Assembly (NCBI GenBank): GCA_032250895.1
Contig: JAVVEZ010000090.1
Span: 1 to 13,196 of the forward strand
Source of the DNA: JAVVEZ01 sp032250895
GTDB taxonomy: Bacteria > Pseudomonadota > Gammaproteobacteria > Pseudomonadales > Pseudohongiellaceae
Length of the DNA stretch: 13,196 nucleotides
Reading direction: 5' to 3'
Under the pieces are notes generated by a model. That model made no database searches and was not told the DNA's origin. It was given only the letters and a program-made list of their open reading frames with translations. Each line of letters starts with the position of its first letter. Position 1 is the stretch's first letter. This document shows positions 1 to 5,726 of the stretch, in pieces. A program made the position numbers and the translations under genes.

Positions 1-50
1 TGGACCAATGTGGGGAAGTCGCAGGCCGATTGGTTTCTACGGCGCAGGCT

Positions 51-219
51 CCTAGTGCTGCAACCTGGAAGTAGTGGAACAAAATGAAAGTGATGGATTC
101 GTGCCTGTGGCAAGGCGCAAGCCGCTGCTAAGGCTGGTTGCCTTTGCAAGGCTTGCAACGCTGCCACGGGTGCGAAGACGCGCTTTCATGTTTCAGTATT
201 TCCAGGTTGCAGTACTAGG
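51..219 (+). repeat. Long imperfect palindrome, candidate structured RNA or MITE-like element
   Basis: Bases 51-133 pair with 141-219 almost end to end. The outer 20 bases (51-70 against 200-219) pair completely with one G-T wobble. Further helices are 71-80/190-199 (one G-G mismatch), 84-92/181-189, 98-112/162-176, 117-123/150-156, 126-128/146-148 and 130-133/141-144, with a 7-base loop at 134-140. I count about 67 pairs, seven of them G-T (bases 57, 71, 77, 91, 102, 103, 106). Every clear transition between the arms is wobble-compatible if the plus strand is the RNA, and none is if the minus strand is. It resembles in architecture, not sequence, the ERIC-type intergenic palindromes. No target-site duplication is obvious. 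Function unknown; it could be a non-autonomous mobile element, a transcribed hairpin, or both. Confidence 0.7.
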
Positions 220-237
220 TGACACTTCCTTGTGTCA
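220..237 (+). other. Small perfect hairpin adjoining the large palindrome
   Basis: TGACAC (220-225) and GTGTCA (232-237) form a perfect six-pair stem around a six-base loop, directly next to the end of the 51-219 palindrome. A T-rich stretch (CTCTTTT, 241-247) follows a few bases later, so a weak terminator is conceivable, but the stem is short and not G+C-rich. It may simply be part of the same repeat element. Confidence 0.35.
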
Positions 238-318
238 GGTCTCTTTTGGTCCAGGAGCCAACCCATCCCTGTGTCGGTTTTCAGCATAGTTCCACTTCGG
301 GTCTCATGCCAATTTTCC

Positions 319-351
319 GAAGCCATGGTTTAACAGAAGCCATGGTTTAAC
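319..351 (+). repeat. Tandem 16-base direct repeat upstream of a promoter
   Basis: GAAGCCATGGTTTAAC occurs perfectly at 319-334 and 336-351, separated by one A, giving a 17-base period. The second copy ends right at the start of the candidate -35 box of the gene at 418. Tandem sites in this position would suit binding of an activator or repressor on helical repeats, but a recent local duplication is equally possible. No regulator is recognised for it. Confidence 0.6.
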
Positions 352-380
352 TCGACCCCTGGGAGCGCACAAGATAGAAT
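352..380 (+). promoter_or_regulatory. Candidate sigma70 promoter for the 418-1113 gene
   Basis: TCGACC (352-357; 4 of 6 to TTGACA) and TAGAAT (375-380; 5 of 6 to TATAAT) are separated by 17 bases and would start transcription near 387, about 30 bases before the ATG at 418. The tandem repeat at 319-351 abuts the -35 box. Found by eye from consensus matching only. Confidence 0.4.
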
Positions 381-417
381 CGGCCTTGTTTTCCAACCGA
401 TTGCCACCAATACGGAC

Positions 418-1113
418 ATGCAGATTTTTCTTACAGCTCTTATTCTCGGTCTGCTGATCGCTTTTCTGATTCGGGAATTACACAAATTCCAGGTAAGAGC
501 AACCCACAAGACCATCGATGAAACCACTCCCCTGCCGCCGCTCGAGCCGGCACCGGGTTCGAGCAACGAACCAAAGCCCGGTCCCCTGCCTGTTGCCTCG
601 TCTTCAACGCTAGCCGAAACAAGCTCTCACCGCCCTGCCGGGACCTGGCAAGACAAGGTAAAAACAGCCAGAAACCAGGATGCCTATGCGCAGGCCCTGG
701 CTCTGTGCAGCGCTCAATACCCCAAAATAGAAGCCTTTCAGCAGGCGCTGATCACGCTGCGGGCAGAAATCAAAACCCGGCGGAAACAGCAGTTGCCCAT
801 TGCCGATACTCTGTTGACGCTCTACCGGACTGCGGTCCTTGCCGACCTCTTGCGTTCCGATATGGTACTCAACGCAGACAGCAGCTCTCTGGATATGTCG
901 GCCTTCGCCAGTGCCTGCCTGGCTGAATTCGATTTCCCCTATCGTCATATCGGCTATCAGAAGCTGCGCCTGCTCAACAAGACCGACTGCAAACGACTGG
1001 TAGAATGCTGGCAGGAGCCCGACACGCACCGCCATGCCGATGAGTTCCTGGGCAGCGACTGGTCCCGCTTTGTTGCCAGTTTTGCGGCCCGGGAGCCTGT
1101 CATGAGATCCTGA
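418..1113 (+). CDS. Hypothetical protein with N-terminal membrane anchor (231 aa)
   Basis: I do not recognise this family. The protein begins with one clear hydrophobic segment (residues 3-18) followed by R19 and a basic stretch, which predicts an inner-membrane anchor or uncleaved signal; which side the rest faces cannot be told. Residues about 36-72 are a proline- and serine-rich linker. From about residue 75 to the end it is a soluble, mostly helical domain with three cysteines (C97, C167, C191) and an aromatic patch around FDFPYRHIGY (171-180). The ATG at 418 has no good ribosome binding site, but the membrane segment starts immediately after it and a plausible promoter lies about 40 bases upstream. 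An opposite-strand open frame (1179-610) overlaps most of it; I prefer this strand because it gives a sensible anchor-linker-domain architecture and agrees with the direction of the next two genes. Confidence 0.72.
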   Translation: MQIFLTALILGLLIAFLIRELHKFQVRATHKTIDETTPLPPLEPAPGSSNEPKPGPLPVASSSTLAETSSHRPAGTWQDKVKTARNQDAYAQALALCSAQYPKIEAFQQALITLRAEIKTRRKQQLPIADTLLTLYRTAVLADLLRSDMVLNADSSSLDMSAFASACLAEFDFPYRHIGYQKLRLLNKTDCKRLVECWQEPDTHRHADEFLGSDWSRFVASFAAREPVMRS

Positions 1114-1114
1114 C

Positions 1115-1143
1115 ATGACCCCTCTGGCCAACTCTGGCATAAT
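1115..1143 (+). promoter_or_regulatory. Candidate promoter with overlapping palindrome, for the 1225-2123 pair
   Basis: ATGACC (1115-1120; 4 of 6) and CATAAT (1138-1143; 5 of 6) are separated by 17 bases, and a TG one base before the -10 makes it an extended -10 type. The -10 box lies inside a perfect palindrome, TGGCA-TAATT-TGCCA (1135-1149), which could be an operator. This is the only convincing promoter-like signal in the 111-base gap between the first two plus-strand genes. Confidence 0.4.
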
Positions 1144-1224
1144 TTGCCACTGTGCAGCCAACATCAAATTCAGGCCCAATCGCTGTTGACCTGATCCTTA
1201 TTCAAGAACGCCCGTAGTGACCTT

Positions 1225-1446
1225 ATGCAGGATAGACGAAAGACCAAGCCCGATACGCGGATTCCCCCGGATCTTCTTGCCCAGGGCAAGACCCAACTGG
1301 AAGCTGAAATCAAAATCATCGAAGGCTGGCTCGCAGACCTCGAGGGGACCCGGGATGACAATTCCGAATCAGCAGCCGCCAAAAAATCCTATAACGACAT
1401 GTTGCAGAGCCGCAGGGAACTGCTGAGTACGCTCAACAGACAGTAA
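1225..1446 (+). CDS. Small helical hypothetical protein (73 aa)
   Basis: Family not recognised. The protein is highly charged, with no membrane segment or cysteines. Residues 1-15 are basic and proline-containing. Residues about 16-42 and 50-72 look like two long amphipathic helices separated by a polar turn (about 41-50), so a helical hairpin or coiled coil is likely. It ends with TAA at 1446, 20 bases before the dUTPase ATG, so the two are probably co-transcribed. No strong ribosome binding site precedes the ATG at 1225; a GTG/TTG alternative in the same frame is not better supported. Coding status rests on its position between a candidate promoter and the dUTPase and on the coherent helical sequence. 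It may be a partner of the dUTPase or unrelated. Confidence 0.6.
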   Translation: MQDRRKTKPDTRIPPDLLAQGKTQLEAEIKIIEGWLADLEGTRDDNSESAAAKKSYNDMLQSRRELLSTLNRQ

Positions 1447-1466
1447 ATCAAGCGAGGAATATCACC

Positions 1467-2123
1467 ATGCTGTCCACATCCCAGGCAAAGCTCATGCTGA
1501 GCCTTCAGGCGAACATGAACGCCCGCATCAACGCCGCCTGGATAACCGCCGGCTATCCCTATTTGCGGGCGGTGGTGGTGGAGGGAGCGGAAGCCATGGA
1601 ACATCACGGCTGGAAGTGGTGGAAAAAACAGGCCTGTGATCTGGAACAGCTGCGTATGGAACTGGTGGATATCTGGCATTTCACCCTCTCTCACATCCTG
1701 CTGGAAATGGGTGGTGATGACGAGCGGGCCCTGGCCCTGTTGCTGACTCTTTCGGCGCCGGGAACACTTATAGAGTTCGATAATAAAACATATAATATCA
1801 ATGAGTTGGACACTATATCAAAACTTGAACTTAACATAGGGCTGGCCAGCGCCAGACGCATCAGCATCCCACTTTTTGAGGCGCTTCTGAGTGATTGCCA
1901 AATGGACTGGAACGAACTCTTCTGCCAGTACGTCGGGAAAAACGTGCTGAACTTCTTCCGCCAGGATCACGGCTATCAGGAAGGCACCTACAACAAACTC
2001 TGGGGTGGCCGGGAAGATAATGAACACCTGGTGGAAATCATGACAGAGCTGGACAGCAAGACGGATGATTTTCAGCACCAGCTCTACAGCAGTCTCAAGG
2101 ATCGCTATGAGACTCTTCCCTGA
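1467..2123 (+). CDS. Dimeric all-alpha dUTP diphosphatase (218 aa)
   Basis: Predicted to hydrolyse dUTP (and dUDP in this family) to dUMP and pyrophosphate or phosphate, keeping uracil out of DNA and feeding dTMP synthesis. It belongs to the dimeric, all-alpha NTP pyrophosphatase-type dUTPases, not the trimeric Dut family. Seen in the sequence: the Mg-binding E39-x-x-E42 in EGAEAMEHHGWKWWKK (39-54), the matching E65-x-x-D68 in ELVDIWH, and the family's hallmark C-terminal signature NVLNFFRQDHGYQEGTYNKLW (159-179; N159, R165, Q166, G169, Y170, Y175). The start ATG has a good ribosome site, GAGGAA at 1454-1459, seven bases upstream. Residues about 100-124 are encoded by a markedly AT-rich patch (1764-1838) unlike the rest of the gene. 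The 3' end overlaps the convergent atpG by 29 bases. Family assignment is secure; I give no symbol because dut usually denotes the trimeric enzyme. Confidence 0.9.
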   Translation: MLSTSQAKLMLSLQANMNARINAAWITAGYPYLRAVVVEGAEAMEHHGWKWWKKQACDLEQLRMELVDIWHFTLSHILLEMGGDDERALALLLTLSAPGTLIEFDNKTYNINELDTISKLELNIGLASARRISIPLFEALLSDCQMDWNELFCQYVGKNVLNFFRQDHGYQEGTYNKLWGGREDNEHLVEIMTELDSKTDDFQHQLYSSLKDRYETLP

Positions 2124-3006
2124 GCGTCAGTGACTCATAACCCGCGCTGACATCGAAAAGTTCCTCGTCAATGTTGCTCTGGCGCAGATGATGGAAGCTG
2201 GTCTGCAAGTGCTCCAGCAATTCATCGATGTTGCGATCGGCGCGCTCCATGGCGGCCAGCCGGCTGGCATTTTCACTCGCCAGTGATTCGGCACAAGCTC
2301 GAAACAGCGAGATGAACAGGTGCTCGTGTATCAGTGAGCGCAGTGTCACTGACGGGCTCATGAGTTCCGGCAGGTTCCCGCCGGGCCAGTCTATATTGCG
2401 GATTTTCTGTTGCCAGGGCTGGTCCAGCGGCAGCAGGCGCAGGTGGGTCGGCTCATAGCGATTGCCTTCCAGGGGATGATTGTAAAAGACATGGACCGAC
2501 GAGCTTTCTTCCTCTGCCTGACGGATGTCGCTGTCAAGCTGAATCTGCCTGACCAGGGGCGTGATACCCTTGACGGAACCGGGTACGCCAAACAAGCCCA
2601 GCGGGACCAGATCCAGATTCTGCAGACGGGCATGCACACGTTCACCCACGGCCCAGACCCTGGGAGTGCCGGGCAATTCTGCCAGAATCCTGCCCGCATG
2701 GTTTGCCACCGCGTCATTGAACTGACCCACCAGCCCCTGATCAGAACCGAAAACGATGGCGTCGACCCGGCTCATCCCGGGTCTTTTCCCTGTTGTTTCT
2801 GTTTCGACTCTTGTCCCCGGCTGATAATGTCGCAGAGCAACACCCAGACCCAGTTCGATGGCACGGTAATAGTCAGCCAATGCACGCACCGCTTGTTCAT
2901 ATTGGCCGATGTTGGAAGCCGCCAGCGCCTTCATGGTGCGTGCCACCGACTGTAAATCCCCTGCGCTTTTTATTTTTCGGCGCAGGTTGATCATGCTCTC
3001 ACTCAT
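2095..3006 (-). CDS. atpG: N-type ATPase gamma subunit (central stalk)
   Basis: Rotating shaft of the catalytic head, connecting the alpha/beta hexamer to the c-ring. The N-terminal coiled-coil helix INLRRKIKSAGDLQSVARTM (residues 5-24) and the C-terminal helix ending in LRQSNIDEELFDVSAGYESL are the conserved parts of gamma subunits; the middle (VDAIVFGSDQGLVGQFN) is the usual Rossmann-like domain with the GSDQGLxGxxN motif. The reading frame stays open upstream to 3117, but I choose ATG at 3006, giving 303 residues: AGGGGGG lies four bases before it, and the extra 37 residues would lie inside atpA and match nothing in the family. A second ATG at 2994 (MINLRRK) is also possible. It overlaps the end of atpA by 8 bases and is the last gene of the cluster. 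Its 3' end runs 29 bases into the convergent dUTPase gene, and no terminator hairpin with a T-run is visible. Confidence 0.93.
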   Translation of the reverse strand: MSESMINLRRKIKSAGDLQSVARTMKALAASNIGQYEQAVRALADYYRAIELGLGVALRHYQPGTRVETETTGKRPGMSRVDAIVFGSDQGLVGQFNDAVANHAGRILAELPGTPRVWAVGERVHARLQNLDLVPLGLFGVPGSVKGITPLVRQIQLDSDIRQAEEESSSVHVFYNHPLEGNRYEPTHLRLLPLDQPWQQKIRNIDWPGGNLPELMSPSVTLRSLIHEHLFISLFRACAESLASENASRLAAMERADRNIDELLEHLQTSFHHLRQSNIDEELFDVSAGYESLTLREESHSDP

Positions 3007-4576
3007 GAGCCCCCCCTGCCGAAGGTCTCTGTCCGGCGTCATCCGGAACGCCATCATGCTGGAAGGGACGCAGCGCCAGACGTGCAATATCGATGATGAC
3101 CCTGCGGTCTTCGGCACTCAATTTGGCGGCAGTTTCAAAACGTTTGCAGATCTCGTGCGGAATGCTCTCCGCCGCCTGATAGACGGCCTCCTCGGCAGCT
3201 TTCATCCGTTCCAGCGCTACGCTGTCGAACAGTTTCGCGTTCAGCGCCAGCAGCAGACTGATCTGGGCAGGCACCGTCACCGGCGAGAATTCCGCTTGCT
3301 TGAGGCAGGCCCGGATGCGACGGCCGTGATCGATGATCATGCGGGAATTCTCATCCAGACGCGCACCAAAGCGCGCAAAGGTCTCCAATTCCTCAAATTG
3401 GGCATAGGCAAGCTTGAGATCGCCGGCCACGGCCCGGTAGCTGGCGCGCTGGGCCTTGCCGCCCACCCGGGAAACCGATTGCGTGACGTCGACAGCCGGC
3501 AGCACGCCCAGCGCAAACAGCGAGGGCGACAGGTAGATTTGCCCATCCGTGATGGAAATCAGATTGGTGGGAATGTAGGCGGAGATATTCTGGGCCTCGG
3601 TCTCGATGATGGGCAGCGCGGTCAGCGAGCCTCCGCCGCGTTCCGGACAGAGATGGGTCGCACGTTCCAACAGGCGGGAATGAATATAAAAAATATCTCC
3701 CGGGAAGGCTTCACGCCCGGGCGGGCGATGCAGCAACAGGGACAGTTCCCGGTAGGCACGGGCATGCTGGGTCAGATCATCGTAAACGATCAGCACGTCA
3801 CGGCCATTTTCCATGAAGTATTCGGCAATGCTGGTGGCGGCGTAAGGCGCAATATAACTAAGCCCCGGCGGGTCATTGCCTTCTGTCACCATCACCACGG
3901 TATAGTCCAGGGCGCCCTGCTCCCGCAACACCGCCACTGCCTTGGCCACGGCTGAAGCACGCTGACCGATGGCGCAATAGATACAAAGCACATCCTGCCC
4001 GCGCTGGTTGAGAATGGTATCGAGTGCAATCGTGGTTTTCCCGGTCTGCCGGTCACCCAGGATCAATTCGCGCTGGCCGCGACCGATGGGAATCAACGCA
4101 TCGATGGCCTTGATACCGGTTTGCAGCGGCACGGTCACCGGCGCACGGTCCATGATCGCTGCGGCAGGCCGTTCAATGGGCAGACGGGCGTCAGCAAGCA
4201 CCCGGCCCTTGCCATCCAGGGGCCGGCCCAGCGGATTGATGACACGCCCCAGCAAACCCTCGCCCACGCCCACATCCATGACCCGACCGGTCCTCGTAAC
4301 CTCATCACCGGCCTGCAGCTGCGCATGATCGCCCAGCAATACGACACCCACGCCCTGCTCATCCAGATTGAAGACAGTGCCTGTCACACCCCCGGGGAAA
4401 TGCAGCAGCTCTTCGTAGCCGACAGCATACAGACCAGATACCTGCGCAATCGCCGTGCTTATCCGGGTGACTGTCCCCAGTTCACGCGCTGCCAGCTCGG
4501 GCACATGGCCCTCCCGTACCTGGCTGATGGCGGCAAAGGTCTGTGCAAGCGTCTGTTGGAGACTGTTCACTGTCAT
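2999..4576 (-). CDS. atpA: N-type ATPase alpha subunit (525 aa)
   Basis: Non-catalytic nucleotide-binding subunit of the hexameric head. The N-terminal beta-barrel (about 35-100) is followed by the nucleotide-binding domain with Walker A GDRQTGKT (174-181), the Walker B strand VLIVYDD (261-267), and the SVSRVGG motif with the arginine finger R370 that reaches into the beta catalytic site. The C-terminal helical domain contains the EELETFARFGARLDE stretch typical of alpha. Length is normal to slightly long for the family. The ATG at 4576 overlaps the stop of atpF in an ATGA arrangement, so translation is probably coupled. It overlaps atpG by 8 bases downstream. The GDRQTGKT and SVSRVGG motifs make this alpha rather than beta; the neighbouring atpQ and atpR place it in the N-type enzyme. 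Confidence 0.96.
   Translation of the reverse strand: MTVNSLQQTLAQTFAAISQVREGHVPELAARELGTVTRISTAIAQVSGLYAVGYEELLHFPGGVTGTVFNLDEQGVGVVLLGDHAQLQAGDEVTRTGRVMDVGVGEGLLGRVINPLGRPLDGKGRVLADARLPIERPAAAIMDRAPVTVPLQTGIKAIDALIPIGRGQRELILGDRQTGKTTIALDTILNQRGQDVLCIYCAIGQRASAVAKAVAVLREQGALDYTVVMVTEGNDPPGLSYIAPYAATSIAEYFMENGRDVLIVYDDLTQHARAYRELSLLLHRPPGREAFPGDIFYIHSRLLERATHLCPERGGGSLTALPIIETEAQNISAYIPTNLISITDGQIYLSPSLFALGVLPAVDVTQSVSRVGGKAQRASYRAVAGDLKLAYAQFEELETFARFGARLDENSRMIIDHGRRIRACLKQAEFSPVTVPAQISLLLALNAKLFDSVALERMKAAEEAVYQAAESIPHEICKRFETAAKLSAEDRRVIIDIARLALRPFQHDGVPDDAGQRPSAGGAHE
3011..3017 (-). promoter_or_regulatory. Ribosome binding site fixing the atpG start
   Basis: On the minus strand AGGGGGG is followed after GCTC by ATG (3006-3004). 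It lies inside the end of atpA and decides the atpG start in favour of 3006 over the longer frame beginning at 3117. Confidence 0.6.
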
Positions 4577-5412
4577 ACTGCCGTAGCGGGCGGATCAGTG
4601 CCTGCTGCCGCTTTCTTCACAGAGGGCGTCTGCACAGAGGGCGTCTGCACTCCGGGCTTGGTCGCCACCAGCGCCTCGACCGCCTTTTCCAGGGCCGCCA
4701 GATAGCCCGCGATACTCCATGTCAGTTTTTGACCATCGCTACTCAGTTCGATGCCGCTGATCAAGGCCGGGGCCGTTTCAAAACGCAGCGGGACTGCCGT
4801 GCCGAAGGTCTCATGAAGGGCCTGTTTGATGCTCTCCTGCTGGGCCTGGGACAGATCGAAGGCACTGCGCACCAGCACCGGCCCGGAGCTGCTTTCCAGC
4901 GCATCGGCAAGGGCGGCTCTGGCGTCGGCGTCCAGTGCCCGCAGGCGACTCACCAGAACTGCCGTCATGCGTTCTTCCAGACTTGTTGCGGCCAGGTCCG
5001 CCAGGGTCTTGCGGGCAATGGCAAACACTTCCTGCCGGGTCTGAAGGCCCAGGGACTGTTTGAGATCATCGGCATCGCGCTTCAGCATGTCCTGATGCCT
5101 GTCACTCAGGGCACGCATGGCCTCCTGTGCTTCTTCGAGCAGACGCTGACGCTCCAGCTCCGCTTCCTTCTCTGCCTTCAGCAGGAGCGCCTCGCGCTGT
5201 TCGTCGAATACCTGGTTTTTATGCTGGAACTCATCGCGCTCACGCTGGGCGGCCTGTTGTTTCGCCGCTGCGTCGGCAAGCTCCGCCGCAACCCGCTGTT
5301 CCCGCGCATCAATGGCATCCAGGATGGGCTGGTAGAGAAAGCGCTTCAACAACCACACCAGAATCAGGAAGTTGAGCACTTGTGCGCCGACGGTGAACCA
5401 GTCGATCAACAT
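4573..5412 (-). CDS. atpF: N-type ATPase subunit b with delta-like C-terminal domain (279 aa)
   Basis: Peripheral stalk subunit holding the head stationary against subunit a. Residues 5-24 form one membrane segment with the usual LLKRFLYQPI exit motif, then about 35-125 is a charged coiled coil rich in E, R, Q and A. An ordinary b subunit would end near residue 160. Here a further domain (about 145-250) contains ALISGIELSSDGQKLTWSIAGYLAALE (217-242), which matches the C-terminal pattern of delta/OSCP (lip-G-i-x-i-x-x-x-g-k-x-x-x-x-S-x-x-x-x-L-x-x-L). No separate delta gene is present in the cluster, as is usual for N-ATPases, so this fusion probably supplies the delta function. The last ~30 residues are a disordered tail containing an exact five-residue duplication (VQTPS twice). 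The start lies three bases after the atpE stop, without a good ribosome site. Confidence 0.9.
   Translation of the reverse strand: MLIDWFTVGAQVLNFLILVWLLKRFLYQPILDAIDAREQRVAAELADAAAKQQAAQRERDEFQHKNQVFDEQREALLLKAEKEAELERQRLLEEAQEAMRALSDRHQDMLKRDADDLKQSLGLQTRQEVFAIARKTLADLAATSLEERMTAVLVSRLRALDADARAALADALESSSGPVLVRSAFDLSQAQQESIKQALHETFGTAVPLRFETAPALISGIELSSDGQKLTWSIAGYLAALEKAVEALVATKPGVQTPSVQTPSVKKAAAGTDPPATAV
4618..4650 (-). repeat. 15-base in-frame tandem repeat in the atpF tail
   Basis: The plus-strand unit CACAGAGGGCGTCTG is present twice in perfect tandem (4618-4632, 4633-4647) plus a partial third copy (CAC). It encodes the duplicated VQTPS in the C-terminal tail of atpF. A slippage-type duplication that keeps the frame; the tail is likely flexible and tolerant of it. 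Confidence 0.8.
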
Positions 5413-5415
5413 GGG

Positions 5416-5697
5416 CTATTGTCCGGCAAGCTGGGTCAATCCCCAATTCCAGAAGGGATTGGCGAAAATGAGAATCATGGAAACCACAAAGCAGTAAATG
5501 GCCGTGGACTCGATCATCGCCAACCCCACGAACAAGGTCCGGGTGATCGTGGGGGAGGCGTCAGGCTGCTGGGCCAGCGCATTCATTGCCGTCGCCACCG
5601 CCCGCCCTTCCGCCAGCGCGGGACCCAGGGTGCCAAAGCCCGTGGTGATGCCGGCGATGGCAATGGAAACCACCGCAATGATCGTTATGCTGTCCAT
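5416..5697 (-). CDS. atpE: N-type ATPase c subunit, rotor-ring proteolipid (93 aa)
   Basis: Forms the membrane rotor ring that carries the coupling ion. Two membrane helices (about 5-38 and 52-78) flank the polar loop LAQQPD (41-46), where QQP replaces the common RQP. The ion-binding carboxylate is E63 in helix 2, within M-I-E63-S64-T65-A66-I67-Y68, the E-S-T-x-x-Y ligand set known from Na+-binding c-rings. In helix 1, P26-A-L-A-E30-G places a second glutamate where Na+ c-rings carry Q32 (Ilyobacter numbering). Two carboxylates per hairpin are a feature described for N-ATPase c subunits; the Burkholderia pseudomallei N-type ring was reported as a c17, H+-specific ring, so ion type should not be assumed. 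AAGGG lies a few bases before the ATG. It is flanked by atpB (29 bases upstream) and atpF (3 bases downstream). Confidence 0.95.
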   Translation of the reverse strand: MDSITIIAVVSIAIAGITTGFGTLGPALAEGRAVATAMNALAQQPDASPTITRTLFVGLAMIESTAIYCFVVSMILIFANPFWNWGLTQLAGQ

Positions 5698-5726
5698 AAT
5701 GATAGCCCTTGTTCACGTTAAAAAAT

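Noticed and set aside
51..219. Integron attC site
   Set aside because: Size and foldback are broadly similar, but the required RYYYAAC and GTTRRRY core sites are not at the ends, and no integrase or cassette array is present.
74..289. A 71-residue open frame covering the 51-219 palindrome
   Set aside because: Its composition is dictated by the two arms of the palindrome, it has no ribosome site, and it shows no recognisable protein pattern.
1135..1149. Sigma54 (-24/-12) promoter in TGGCATAATTTGCCA
   Set aside because: The GG and GC dinucleotides are two bases too close together for the sigma54 spacing.
610..1179. Minus-strand open frame overlapping the 418-1113 gene
   Set aside because: No membrane or domain architecture, no ribosome site, and wrong direction for the local transcription unit; the plus-strand frame is more protein-like.
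2046..2084. Terminator for atpG from GAGCTGG/CCAGCTC
   Set aside because: The stem is seven pairs around a 25-base loop, lies within the dUTPase coding sequence, and has no T-run on the minus strand.
2909..3955. Long plus-strand open frame (348 codons) opposite atpA/atpG, and similar ones opposite atpD and emrA
   Set aside because: They are antisense shadows of securely identified genes and their translations are low-complexity, arginine/histidine/glutamine-rich sequences without family motifs.
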